Positions 10,346-18,717 of a stretch of DNA of 64,000 nucleotides are shown here, one piece after another (the stretch's first letter is position 1; each line of letters begins with the position of its first letter). A program made the translations under genes and the position numbers. The notes under the pieces were generated by a model, which was not told the origin of the DNA, made no database searches, and saw only the letters and a program-made list of their open reading frames with translations. The DNA is from Martelella alba (lineage in GTDB: Bacteria > Pseudomonadota > Gammaproteobacteria > Enterobacterales > Enterobacteriaceae), in assembly GCF_005217455.1 (NCBI RefSeq), contig NZ_SZPQ01000017.1, positions 1-64,000 of the forward strand, given 5' to 3'.

Positions 10346-10671
10346 TATTTTTTCCAGAGGCGGTCAAACTCCGCCTTCGCAAAATAAGCAGAGGCCTGCC
10401 GCAGAATAGCGTTGCTGCGCCGCAGCTCACGGTTCTCGCGCTCCAGCTCTTTCAGCCGCTGGCGTTCGGTGGTGGTCAGTCCACCATCACCGCCACCGGC
10501 ATCGCGCTCCTGCCTGCGTATCCAGGCTCTGAGCGTCTCGGAGGAACAACCAATCTTTTGGGCAATGGAACAGATCGCTGCCCACTGCGAGGGGTATTCA
10601 TGCTGGCTTTCAAAAACCAGGCGGGTGGCACGCTGACGTACCTCGGGGGAAAATTGATGGTTTTTTGTCAT
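10345..10671 (-). CDS. IS3-family transposase orfA
   Basis: DNA-binding subunit (108 aa). The HTH_Tnp_1 domain (FSPEVRQRATRLVFESQ, then KIGCSSETLRAWIRR) is followed by a leucine-zipper-like coiled coil (ELERENRELRRSNAILRQAS). It ends AEFDRLWKK. The stop overlaps the orfB start at AATAATG after an A-rich slippery run. It appears intact. Confidence 0.92.
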   Translation of the reverse strand: MTKNHQFSPEVRQRATRLVFESQHEYPSQWAAICSIAQKIGCSSETLRAWIRRQERDAGGGDGGLTTTERQRLKELERENRELRRSNAILRQASAYFAKAEFDRLWKK

Positions 10672-10724
10672 CCTGTTACCTCTCTCTCAGGGAGTTTAGT
10701 CTCCAGGATTCCCGGGGCGGTTCA

Positions 10725-10820
10725 CTTTGTTGGCTGCGCTTGCGCGCCCCAGGAGCATAGATCACTATGTGACTGGGGTGAGTGAGCGCAGCCAACAAAG
10801 AGACAACGTGAATTATGACG
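10725..10820. repeat. Dispersed intergenic palindromic repeat, copy 1 (truncated by the IS)
   Basis: A long imperfect palindrome: the left arm starts CTTTGTTGGCTGCGCTT (10725) and the right arm ends GAGCGCAGCCAACAAAG (10800), with inner arms CCCCAG/CTGGGG and CATAG/CTATG. It is followed by ACGTGAATTATGACGA. Related copies lie at 37200-37272 and 50648-50700. In copy 2 the segment TACTTCAAGTTGC precedes TTTGTTGG; here the IS end abuts TTTGTTGG instead, so the outer part is missing. Confidence 0.75.
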
Positions 10821-10823
10821 AGT

Positions 10824-10847
10824 GCGCCCACGCATATGCGCGGGCGC
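10824..10847 (-). terminator. Strong hairpin after cstA
   Basis: GCGCCC and GGGCGC arms enclose the 10-bp palindrome CGCATATGCG. It lies 8 bases beyond the stop of the minus-strand transporter gene. There is no T-tract, so this is a candidate terminator or mRNA-stabilising hairpin. Confidence 0.45.
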
Positions 10848-10855
10848 CTTGGCCC

Positions 10856-12916
10856 CTATTTAAAAGAGGGCAATGTCTGGTAGGGGATTTCGCTATCGCT
10901 GCGTTTATCCAGGCGATAAGCCAGATAAGCCTGCCGGACGCCGAAAACCAAAATCGACAGCATAACGAAAATAAACAGCGCGGTCAGGCCGGCATTCAAT
11001 TGGTTGTTGAACACCAGCCGCTGCATTTCCTCCAACGTTTTGGCCGGACCAATGATCTGGCTCTGATCGATACCGGCTTGATATTTGTTGGCCAGCGCCA
11101 GGAACCCGACCCGGGGATCGGCGGAGAAAATCTTGATAAGCCCCGCCGTGGTGGTACATATCAGCAAAAACACCATCGGCACGCCCGCCACCCAGGCATA
11201 CATTTGCCGTTTCATCTTGAACAACACCACGAAACACAGCGTCAACGCCATGGCCGCCAGCATTTGATTGGCGATGCCGAACAACGGCCATAGGGTATTG
11301 ATGCCGCCGAGCGGATCCACCACGCCCTGATAGAGAAAGTATCCCCAGGCCGCAACGCAAAGCGCCGTGGCGATGATATTGGCCGGCAGGGATTCAGTGC
11401 GCCGCAACGACAGCATCGCCACGCCTAGCAAATCCTGCAACATAAACCGGCCCGCCCGGGTGCCCGCGTCCACCGCCGTCAGAATAAACAGCGCCTCGAA
11501 CAAAATAGCGAAATGATACCAGAACGCCATGTCGATAAAGCTTACCGCGCGGCTCAGAATATGCGCCATCCCCACCGCCAGCGTCGGAGCGCCGCCGGCC
11601 CGCGAGACAATCGTCGTTTCCCCCACCGACCGGGCATAATCGCTTAGCATGTCGGGCGTGATTTCAAATCCCCAGCCGCTGACCGTCGCCGCCGCCGCTT
11701 CCACCGTGGAGCCGCCCAGCGCCGCCGCCGGGCTGTTCATGGCGAAATAAACGCCCGGATCGATAACCGACGCGGCAATCAGGGCCATGATGGCCACGAA
11801 GGATTCCATCAGCATGCCGCCGTAACCGATAAACGCCGCCTGGGTTTCGTTTTCCAGCATCTTGGGCGTGGTGCCCGAGGAAATCAGCGCGTGGAAACCC
11901 GATACCGCGCCACAGGCGATGGTAATGAACAGAAAGGGAAACAGCGAGCCGGACCAGACCGGCCCCGTCCCATCCACAAAGCGGGTCATGGCGGGCATTT
12001 CCAGCGAAGGCGCGATAAACACAATACCCACCGCCAGCGCGATGATGGTGCCGACTTTAAGAAAAGTGGATAAATAATCGCGCGGCGCCAACAGCAGCCA
12101 GACCGGCAGGATGGACGCCACGCCGCCATAGATAACCAGCGTCCAGGTCAACTGCTTGCCATCCAGCGTAAACAGCGGCGCCAAGGCGGGGTTGTGCGCG
12201 ATATCGCCGCCGTAGTAAATGGATGCCATCAGCAGGACAAAGCCGATAACCGACACCTCGCCAATCCGGCCGGGACGAATAAAGCGCAGATAAATTCCCA
12301 TGAAAATCGCCAGCGGCACGGTACAGGCGACGGTAAACGCCCCCCAGGGGCTGTTGGTCAGCGCCTTGACCACGATCAGCGCCAGCACGGCCAGGATGAT
12401 GATCATGATCATAAATGTGCCGAACAGCGCAATCACCCCCGGCACCGGACCGAGTTCTTGTTTGATGAGATCGCCAAGGGAGCGGCCATCCCGGCGCATG
12501 GACACGAACAGCACCATGAAATCCTGTACCGCGCCGGCCAGCACCACGCCGGCCAGAATCCAAATCATGCCGGGCAGGTAGCCCATCTGCGCGGCCAGCA
12601 CCGGTCCCACCAGCGGTCCCGCCCCGGCGATGGCGGCAAAATGGTGGCCGAACAACACATATTTGTTGGTGGGGACATAATCCAGTCCATCATTGTGCCG
12701 GTAGGCCGGCGTCATGCGCGTGGGATCAAGTTGCAATACCCGGCGGGCGATAAAACGGCTGTAATAGCGGTAGGCAATCAAATATACCGATACCGCCGCC
12801 ACCAGCATCCATAAGGCATTTATCTTTTCGCCATTATGCAGCGCGATAATACCCAATCCGCTGGCGCCAGCCACCGCCACCAACGCCCAGACGATATGGG
12901 AAGCGAGCTTTCGCAT
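10856..12916 (-). CDS. cstA: CstA/BtsT-family carbon-starvation transporter
   Basis: Inner-membrane carrier (686 aa) of the CstA family, whose E. coli members (CstA 701 aa, BtsT 716 aa) import pyruvate and, for CstA, have been linked to peptide use in starvation. Many hydrophobic spans are present. Highly conserved family blocks are visible: LFGHHFAAIAGAGPLVGPV, AAQMGYLPGMIWILAGVV, FLFITIACGAVSGFHALISS, GGAPTLAVGMAHI and GVVDPLGGINTLWPLFGI. The N-terminus resembles CstA, whereas the C-terminus (DKRSDSEIPYQTLP) resembles BtsT, so I do not decide between the two paralogues. ATG 12916 is preceded by GGAGG. Confidence 0.88.
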   Translation of the reverse strand: MRKLASHIVWALVAVAGASGLGIIALHNGEKINALWMLVAAVSVYLIAYRYYSRFIARRVLQLDPTRMTPAYRHNDGLDYVPTNKYVLFGHHFAAIAGAGPLVGPVLAAQMGYLPGMIWILAGVVLAGAVQDFMVLFVSMRRDGRSLGDLIKQELGPVPGVIALFGTFMIMIIILAVLALIVVKALTNSPWGAFTVACTVPLAIFMGIYLRFIRPGRIGEVSVIGFVLLMASIYYGGDIAHNPALAPLFTLDGKQLTWTLVIYGGVASILPVWLLLAPRDYLSTFLKVGTIIALAVGIVFIAPSLEMPAMTRFVDGTGPVWSGSLFPFLFITIACGAVSGFHALISSGTTPKMLENETQAAFIGYGGMLMESFVAIMALIAASVIDPGVYFAMNSPAAALGGSTVEAAAATVSGWGFEITPDMLSDYARSVGETTIVSRAGGAPTLAVGMAHILSRAVSFIDMAFWYHFAILFEALFILTAVDAGTRAGRFMLQDLLGVAMLSLRRTESLPANIIATALCVAAWGYFLYQGVVDPLGGINTLWPLFGIANQMLAAMALTLCFVVLFKMKRQMYAWVAGVPMVFLLICTTTAGLIKIFSADPRVGFLALANKYQAGIDQSQIIGPAKTLEEMQRLVFNNQLNAGLTALFIFVMLSILVFGVRQAYLAYRLDKRSDSEIPYQTLPSFK

Positions 12917-13525
12917 AGATTCCTCCGTAATAGTTTATATTGATTATCCAATTATTTTTGGCCGCGCGAGATCACCCGACCACATTGACGGCTTTGTGGC
13001 TGGAGATTATGAGAGACAGCCTGTCTCTCACCGGAGGCCCGCCGCGGACGGTTCAAATTCGTGCCCGACGAATTTGTCCTACGTTTGCCGCCGCGACGCA
13101 TTGTCAATGATTAAATTTGTGATATCACGACGACCTATGGTGAGGTCCCTTCATTTGTATTCCAGAATCTCATAACATTGCTTAAACAACTTTGACAGTT
13201 GCTTAATTCGTAATTGTGATCTGCCAACAAAGCTGCGGCGCAAAAGCGGATAACGATAATGAGGCATTTATACGCTAAATAGGTCGAGTGGCATCGCGGT
13301 TGGCGTTAAGTATGACGGGTAGCTACATTAAATAAGTCAAGTCGCAATAGGGCGGCTAGCGGACAACGCGAAGTTAACGTTAAAGAGGATAAAAAGACGA
13401 CCCGGCGGACGACGGAAAGAAACCGTTAAACAAAACGACGCCCACGGCCATGAGCGATACCGCCCCGAAGGCAACACGACCCGGCAAGAAATCGCCGCTA
13501 CCGGAAGGATGCGCCGGGCGATGAT
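12917..13525. other. Intergenic region with two perfect hairpins and a repeat fragment
   Basis: I see no gene. Bases 13010-13030 form an interrupted palindrome with 10-bp arms (TGAGAGACAG and CTGTCTCTCA, 1-base spacer). Bases 13055-13075 form a hairpin with 8-bp arms (AAATTCGT and ACGAATTT). Bases 13080-13100 (GTTTGCCGCCGCGACGCA) look like a fragment of the dispersed intergenic repeat. The rest, up to the small membrane protein gene, shows nothing I recognise. Confidence 0.6.
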
Positions 13526-13789
13526 TCAGCGCAGGGTCACCCATCTTAGCAGGATAAGCGCGAAAACCGAGGGAACGCCAAACACCAGTAGCAAAAACGG
13601 CAATTGTTCGATGAGGGAATGGCCGCTCAAGGCGACGCCGCCCCACAAATTAAGCAGCGACACCACCAGCCAGACCATCAGGAACGCCTTGACCGCGAAC
13701 GCCAGCGAGATAACGCCGACAAAATGCACTGCCAGCAGAAACACACCGAACAACAGTAATCCACTGGATATCATGACTAATGTGTGCAT
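13526..13789 (-). CDS. Small hydrophobic membrane protein, function unknown
   Basis: 87 aa, not recognised. Three hydrophobic segments are visible (about residues 4-24, 28-52 and 64-83) and there are few charged residues. ATG 13789 has AGGA five bases upstream, which supports real translation. It is followed by the intergenic region before cstA and lies about 450 bases from kch on the other strand. It could be a small transporter accessory protein or a stress-related membrane peptide; nothing in the sequence decides. Confidence 0.55.
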   Translation of the reverse strand: MHTLVMISSGLLLFGVFLLAVHFVGVISLAFAVKAFLMVWLVVSLLNLWGGVALSGHSLIEQLPFLLLVFGVPSVFALILLRWVTLR

Positions 13790-14234
13790 GTCGGTCCTAT
13801 CAAATCAAACACCCCCGAAATGGGCAAATTATACGCGACTTTGTTCATTGAGACACCGCGGCGGCCTGGATAACGCTAGAGGGGCAACGTGGCGTATATG
13901 CCGGGCTATTCTGCCTATCTGCCATGATAAATCAACCTATTATTTGCAAAATAGCGTTCAGGGTTGTCAAACGCCACGTTGACGCTTTATTGGCGTCGTT
14001 TTTCCCCATCCCGGCGTTATCTATGCCGCTGGAAATATTGTTTCAAAAAATCATTAGTTAATATATTAAGACATAATTTCCATTGCCCATTCCCGTTGCG
14101 TCGCGGTAACCCATGGCTGACGCTTTCGCGGCACCCATTAAAAGATAACGCGGCACTTAATTGTCGCCGCAAAATGTACATTGGGGGAATTCCCGCTAAG
14201 ATGGGGAAACAGGTTTCCGGCGAAAAGTCACAAG
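13790..14234. other. Intergenic region between divergent genes
   Basis: About 445 bases separate the minus-strand small membrane protein gene from kch on the plus strand. Open frames here continue in from kch or are shadows. I see no RNA gene and no clear repeat. The promoters of both flanking genes are expected here. Confidence 0.5.
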
Positions 14235-15413
14235 ATGAGATTTTTATCTGTAACAATCAGAGCATTACGACGGTGGTTCCAACCCTACCACTGGCTTGGC
14301 CTACTGACGCTGTTTATCGGAGGCGGCTTTCTCAAGCCGGCGCTGATGCAGATCTGGCGCATTCTTCCCTCCACCCTTCACAATTTCACCGACTGGAAAG
14401 ACACGATCGCCGCGTTTGGCTTGTTGCAACTGCCCCAGGCGGTAGTGGGCGGCGCCATCGTGCTGATGAGCATCGGTCTGTTTTTGCGCGCCAGGGTGGC
14501 GTGGATCTTCGCGTTACTGTTGCTTATCGCCGTGGTCCTGTTCAACTTTCTGGTGCCGGCGGGCAGCCCGCACATTGGCTACCTGGCGTTGCTGGACACG
14601 GTCTGCCTGCTTTACTTCTGGCGCGATTTTAACCATTCCAGCCTCGCCGCCGGTACTTTATTCGCGCTAATCAGTTTTACATCGCTATTGACTTACGCCC
14701 TGTGCGGGTCGTTGTTTCTCGGGGCGCAGTTCCACCCGGCCATTACCGAATTCGCCCAGGCGCTGTATTTTTCCACCGTGAGCATGTCCACCGTGGGTTA
14801 TGGCGATATCGTCCCGGTAACCGATACCGCCCGTTTCTTTACCCTGTCGATCATTATTATGGGCATTACCGTGTTCGCCACCTCCATTAGCGCCATTATC
14901 GGCCCGATCATCGGCGGTAACCTTAATCGCATGATAAAAGGAAGAATTTCACACGCTATGCGTAAAAATCATATCATTATCGTCGGCGCCAGCCCGCTGG
15001 CCATGAGTGTGTATGCCGGCTTGAAACTGCGCAATGAAACCGTCACGGTGATAGTCCCGCCCGATATCCCCCACGACTACCCCGCCGATGCGGATTTGAT
15101 AATCAATGATCCCTCCGCCAACCAGACATTACTGGATGCGGGAGCGGATAAAGCCCGCCATATCCTGGTGCTGCGCGATGACGATGCCGACAACGCGTTT
15201 ATCGTCCTGGCGGCGAAAGAAGTGATTGGCCCGGAAACCAACATCATCGCGTTGGTCAACTCGGATAAAAATCTGAATAAAATCAAACGAGTTCAGCCCG
15301 ACATCGTTTTTTCCCTGCAAACCCTGGCCAGTGAGATGCTGTTGTGCAGGTTAAGCGGCGAAACCATGAACAATCAAGATTTGATGCAACTGCTCTTTCA
15401 TGAAAATTCTTAA
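14235..15413 (+). CDS. kch: Kch-type voltage-gated-like K+ channel with RCK (TrkA-N) domain
   Basis: Inner-membrane K+ channel subunit (392 aa; E. coli Kch 417). Six hydrophobic segments fill the first half; the pore loop carries the K+ selectivity filter TVGYGD (in MSTVGYGDIVPV), followed by the last helix. The C-terminal half is a Rossmann RCK domain (HIIIVGASPLAMSVYAGL) with DDDADNAFIVLAAKE and KNLNKIKRVQPDI, as in Kch. I chose ATG 14235 because the open frame upstream starts with TTG and lacks family similarity; the Shine-Dalgarno is weak. It is the second K+-related locus in the window besides kdp. Confidence 0.88.
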   Translation: MRFLSVTIRALRRWFQPYHWLGLLTLFIGGGFLKPALMQIWRILPSTLHNFTDWKDTIAAFGLLQLPQAVVGGAIVLMSIGLFLRARVAWIFALLLLIAVVLFNFLVPAGSPHIGYLALLDTVCLLYFWRDFNHSSLAAGTLFALISFTSLLTYALCGSLFLGAQFHPAITEFAQALYFSTVSMSTVGYGDIVPVTDTARFFTLSIIIMGITVFATSISAIIGPIIGGNLNRMIKGRISHAMRKNHIIIVGASPLAMSVYAGLKLRNETVTVIVPPDIPHDYPADADLIINDPSANQTLLDAGADKARHILVLRDDDADNAFIVLAAKEVIGPETNIIALVNSDKNLNKIKRVQPDIVFSLQTLASEMLLCRLSGETMNNQDLMQLLFHENS

Positions 15414-15455
15414 CATATTCCCCGCGCGGAAGGACGGAATGTTACGATGCGCCCG

Positions 15456-15510
15456 ATATCCTCCCAGTCTTGAAGGACGGGGTTTGACGGCGCGCCTGAT
15501 AAAACCCTTC
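15456..15510. repeat. Possible IS200/IS605-type element end (hairpin)
   Basis: Bases 15461-15482 fold as CTCCCAGTC-TTGAA-GGACGGGG and are followed by TTTGACGGCGC. This hairpin plus tail is reminiscent of the right ends of IS200/IS605 elements. No transposase or TnpB gene is adjacent, so it would be a solo end. A second hairpin (CGCCCTGACTTAGGGCG) lies near 15540-15560. Both sit between kch and sbcB. Confidence 0.3.
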
Positions 15511-15654
15511 CCCGTCATGGGGCCGCCCCCGCCGTCTAGCCCGCCCTGACTTAGGGCGGCGACATGCTTTATACTGGTCGGACGCCAAGTGGCTTCTTTG
15601 TCGGCGGCGCAACGGCAATTTTTCAGGGCAAAGACTTAAGAGCATTTGCACACC

Positions 15655-17076
15655 ATGGCAAACACAATACGACAACCCACCTTTCTGGTGCATGATTACG
15701 AAACCTTCGGTAAACACCCGGCGCTGGACCGGCCGGCCCAGTTCGCCGGCATCCGGGCCGATGCGGAATTCATGCCGATCGGCGAGCCGCAGGTATTCTA
15801 CTGCCAGCCGGCGGACGACTACCTGCCCGATCCCGAGGCGGTGCTGATAACCGGTATCACACCGCAGCACGCCCTGCGGGACGGGGTTAACGAGGCCGAA
15901 TTCGCCCGACGCATTCACGCCCTGTTTAGCGAACCCGAGACCTGCATCCTCGGCTACAACAATATCCGCTTCGACGACGAGGTCACACGGCACGTTTTCT
16001 ACCGCAATTTCTACGATCCCTATGCCTACAGTTGGCAGCAGGGCAATTCCCGCTGGGATCTGCTGGATGTCCTGCGCGCCTGCTACGCTTTACGGCCCGA
16101 GGGCATCCACTGGCCGCAAAATGACGAGGGCCTGCCCAGCTTTCGTCTGGAACACCTGACCCGGGCCAACGGCATTGAGCACAGTCATGCCCATGACGCC
16201 ATGGCGGATGTTTACGCGACCCTTGCCATGGCCAAACTGGCGCGCCAGGCGCAGCCGAAATTGTTCGATTACCTTTACCGGCACCGCCTCAAGCAACAAG
16301 TGAAAACCCTGATAGACATCCCGGCCATGAAACCGTTGGTGCATATCTCCGGCATGTTTGGCGCCTGGCGCGGCAATACCGCCTGGATAGCGCCGCTGGC
16401 CTGGCACCCGGTCAACCAGAACGCGCTTATCGTTTGCGATCTGGCCGGGGATATGTCGGTATTGCAGGACCTGAACGCAGATCAGTTGCGGGCGGCGCTG
16501 TATACCCGACGCGATCAGTTGGGCGAACAGGCGCCGGTGCCGGTCAAGCTGGTGCATATCAACAAGTGTCCGGTACTGGCGCCCGCCAACACCCTGCGGC
16601 CGAACGACGCCGAGCGCCTCGGTATCGATCGCGAGCGATGCCTGGCAAACCTGCGGATCTTGCGCGCCTACCCGGACGTTCGGGAAAAACTGACGGCGGT
16701 GTTTGCCGAAGCGGAGCCTTTCGTTTCATCAAACGACGTGGACGCCCAGTTGTACAATGGTTTTTTCAGCGACGCCGACCGGACGGCCATGGGCATCATC
16801 CTTACCACCGATCCGGTTAATTTGCCGGCGCTGGACATTGGCTTTGCCGATGGGCGGCTTGCGGAGTTGCTGTTTCGTTACCGGGCGCGCAATTTTCCGC
16901 AAACCCTGGATGACAGCGAGCAACAGCGCTGGCTGGCGCACCGTAAAAGCCTGTTTACCCCGGAGCGATTGCAAGGCTATGCCGATAGGCTAAGCCAGCT
17001 GTTTACCGAACGTCAGGAAAGCGAACGGGATAGCCGCCTGCTCAAAGCGCTGTGGGAGTATCTGCAACAATTATAA
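15655..17076 (+). CDS. sbcB: Exodeoxyribonuclease I (SbcB)
   Basis: Single-strand-specific 3'-5' DNA exonuclease used in recombination and mismatch repair (473 aa; E. coli 475). DnaQ-like catalytic residues: Asp and Glu in HDYETFG near residue 14, Asp in NNIRFDDEVTR, and His and Asp in HSHAHDAMADVYAT. The SH3-like and helical C-terminal parts follow with family signatures VHISGMFGAWRGNTAW and KLVHINKCPVLA. I use ATG 15655 rather than the upstream TTG. Convergent with puuA across a hairpin. In E. coli sbcB also lies just upstream of yeeZ-his. Confidence 0.97.
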   Translation: MANTIRQPTFLVHDYETFGKHPALDRPAQFAGIRADAEFMPIGEPQVFYCQPADDYLPDPEAVLITGITPQHALRDGVNEAEFARRIHALFSEPETCILGYNNIRFDDEVTRHVFYRNFYDPYAYSWQQGNSRWDLLDVLRACYALRPEGIHWPQNDEGLPSFRLEHLTRANGIEHSHAHDAMADVYATLAMAKLARQAQPKLFDYLYRHRLKQQVKTLIDIPAMKPLVHISGMFGAWRGNTAWIAPLAWHPVNQNALIVCDLAGDMSVLQDLNADQLRAALYTRRDQLGEQAPVPVKLVHINKCPVLAPANTLRPNDAERLGIDRERCLANLRILRAYPDVREKLTAVFAEAEPFVSSNDVDAQLYNGFFSDADRTAMGIILTTDPVNLPALDIGFADGRLAELLFRYRARNFPQTLDDSEQQRWLAHRKSLFTPERLQGYADRLSQLFTERQESERDSRLLKALWEYLQQL

Positions 17077-17100
17077 GCGCAAACCGCGCCGCCCCTGATG

Positions 17101-17128
17101 AGGGACGGCGCAATCGGCCGCCGTCCCG
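17101..17128. terminator. Bidirectional hairpin between sbcB and puuA
   Basis: GGGACGGCG at 17102-17110 pairs perfectly with CGCCGTCCC at 17119-17127 across an 8-base loop. It lies between two convergent genes. No T-tract follows. Confidence 0.6.
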
Positions 17129-17129
17129 A

Positions 17130-18548
17130 TCAGGCGTTTTTCAGCATCCAGCCGATCTCGGTTTGCGTCACAATCTGCTCGAAGTGCCGCAGCTCGGCGT
17201 GCTTACAGGCATGATAGACCCGGCAAAACCGCCGGCCCAGCCGTTCGGACAGCCGGGCATTGTCCCGGAACGCCCGCAGCGCCTCGCATTGGCGCGCGGG
17301 CAGCGCCACACCGTGCTGGCGGCCGCCATTGCCGGCGGTTTCCGGCGGCAATGGCAAGGCGTGATCAAGACCGTGCAGCACGCCGGCCAGCAGCGCGGCC
17401 AGCGCCAGGTAGGGATTGGCGTCGGCGCCCGGCACCCGGTATTCCATGCGGTGATTGGCGCTATCGCTGCAAGGGATGCGCAAAGCCACCGTCCGGTTGT
17501 TATATCCCCAGGTCGCATGGGTCGGTACATACATATTCGGCTGAAAGCGCCGGAAGGCATTGACATTGGGGGCCAGCAGCGCCATGGACGCCGGCAGCAG
17601 ATCCAGAATGCCGGCCAGGGCGCGGCGCATCAGCGGCGAATGTCGGCCGCTGCCGTCGGACAGCAGATTACGGCCCTGCGTGTCGCACAAACTCAAATGA
17701 ATATGCATGCCGCTGCCGGCGTAATCCTCGTAGGGTTTGGCCATAAAGGTGGCGTTCATGCCGTGGTTTTCCGCCGACAGGCGCACCAGCCGCTTGAGTT
17801 GCAGGGCGTGATCGCACGCGGCGAGCACATCGCCGCCATGGCGCAAATTGATCTCAAACTGGCCTGGCGACGACTCGGCCACCGCGCCATTGGTGGGAAT
17901 ACGTTGCCGCTCGGCCAACCGGTCGATGTCATTAAGCACGGCGGCGAAGTTATCCAGATTCTCCAGCGAATAGACCCGGCATTGGGTATGGCGGTCCTGT
18001 CCCCCCGGCGCGCACGGCGGCTGGAGCATCCCCGCGGGATCCCGGTCCTTGTCCACCAGATAAAATTCCATTTCCATCGCCACCACCGGCACGATGCCGC
18101 GCTCGCGCAGATCCCGCCACACCCGGTGGAGTGCGTTGCGCGGCTCCACATCGAAAGGCGCGCCGTCTTCATCCAGCATGGTCAGCAACAACTGGCCGCA
18201 GTGCCGTTCGTCGGCGGCCGAGGGGATCAGGGTGCCGGCCACCGGCATACACACATGATCGGGTTCGCCCTTCTCCTGGCCGAGTCCCGCCTCCGCCACA
18301 GTCTGGCCATAAAGATTGATGGCGAAAAGCGAAGAAGGGAAATAACAGCCGTTTTCGATTTTGGACAGGCTGGCCAGCGGAATACGCTTACCGCGGGAAC
18401 AACCGTTGAGGTCGGTGAGAAGAATATCGACATGACGGGTTTGAGGATAGCGTTCCAGATAAGCGTAAATTTCCCGCTGGAACGCGCTGGTTCGGTTTTC
18501 CTCGCGGCGCCGCGCCGCCAGGCGATCAACTTCCTTGAGATTGTGCAT
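17130..18548 (-). CDS. puuA: Gamma-glutamylputrescine synthetase (PuuA)
   Basis: ATP-dependent ligase of the glutamine-synthetase superfamily that joins glutamate to putrescine, the first step of the Puu putrescine-degradation route. Its 472 aa equal E. coli PuuA, and the whole protein aligns by eye: DVLLTDLNGC-like DILLTDLNGCSRGKRIP, VAMEMEFYLVD (metal-binding glutamates), ESSPGQFEINL, GSGMHIHLSL, NNRTVALRIPC, EYRVPGADANPYL and the C-terminus TEIGWMLKNA. The rest of the puu pathway (puuBCDPR) is not nearby, so it stands alone between sbcB and yeeZ. Confidence 0.9.
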   Translation of the reverse strand: MHNLKEVDRLAARRREENRTSAFQREIYAYLERYPQTRHVDILLTDLNGCSRGKRIPLASLSKIENGCYFPSSLFAINLYGQTVAEAGLGQEKGEPDHVCMPVAGTLIPSAADERHCGQLLLTMLDEDGAPFDVEPRNALHRVWRDLRERGIVPVVAMEMEFYLVDKDRDPAGMLQPPCAPGGQDRHTQCRVYSLENLDNFAAVLNDIDRLAERQRIPTNGAVAESSPGQFEINLRHGGDVLAACDHALQLKRLVRLSAENHGMNATFMAKPYEDYAGSGMHIHLSLCDTQGRNLLSDGSGRHSPLMRRALAGILDLLPASMALLAPNVNAFRRFQPNMYVPTHATWGYNNRTVALRIPCSDSANHRMEYRVPGADANPYLALAALLAGVLHGLDHALPLPPETAGNGGRQHGVALPARQCEALRAFRDNARLSERLGRRFCRVYHACKHAELRHFEQIVTQTEIGWMLKNA

Positions 18549-18717
18549 AAGCCACCCGCAATGATAGGCCGCCGCCGCAACGGGCGTACAACGGACCGGC
18601 GCGCGCAGAATTCGCCGCTAGAAAAAACATAGCGGCATTCAGCCGTATTGGCAAATCACCGCCGGCCGCGAACCGGACGGCGAAAACGGGCCTTATCGAC
18701 CCGGCGGGGATGGGGGT

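Larger units (their letters stand above)
9419..10724 (-). mobile_element. IS3-family insertion sequence (IS51-like group), about 1.3 kb
   Basis: It is bounded by imperfect terminal inverted repeats of about 25 bp that begin TGAACCGCCCCGGG at both ends (inward from 9419 and inward from 10724 on the other strand). It carries orfA (10345-10671) and orfB (9497-10345) with an A6-T slippery run at the junction, as expected for -1 frameshifting. The 3-bp flanks differ (CAT left, CTT right), so there is no target duplication; either the ends have been rearranged or the duplication has been lost. The group assignment is from memory of similar transposases. Confidence 0.9.

Noticed and set aside
17052..18632. 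Long plus-strand open frame (526 codons) opposite puuA
   Set aside because: It is the antisense of a complete, well-conserved gene in GC-rich DNA. Its composition (Arg, Gln, His, Gly) is that of a shadow frame and no ribosome binding site supports it.
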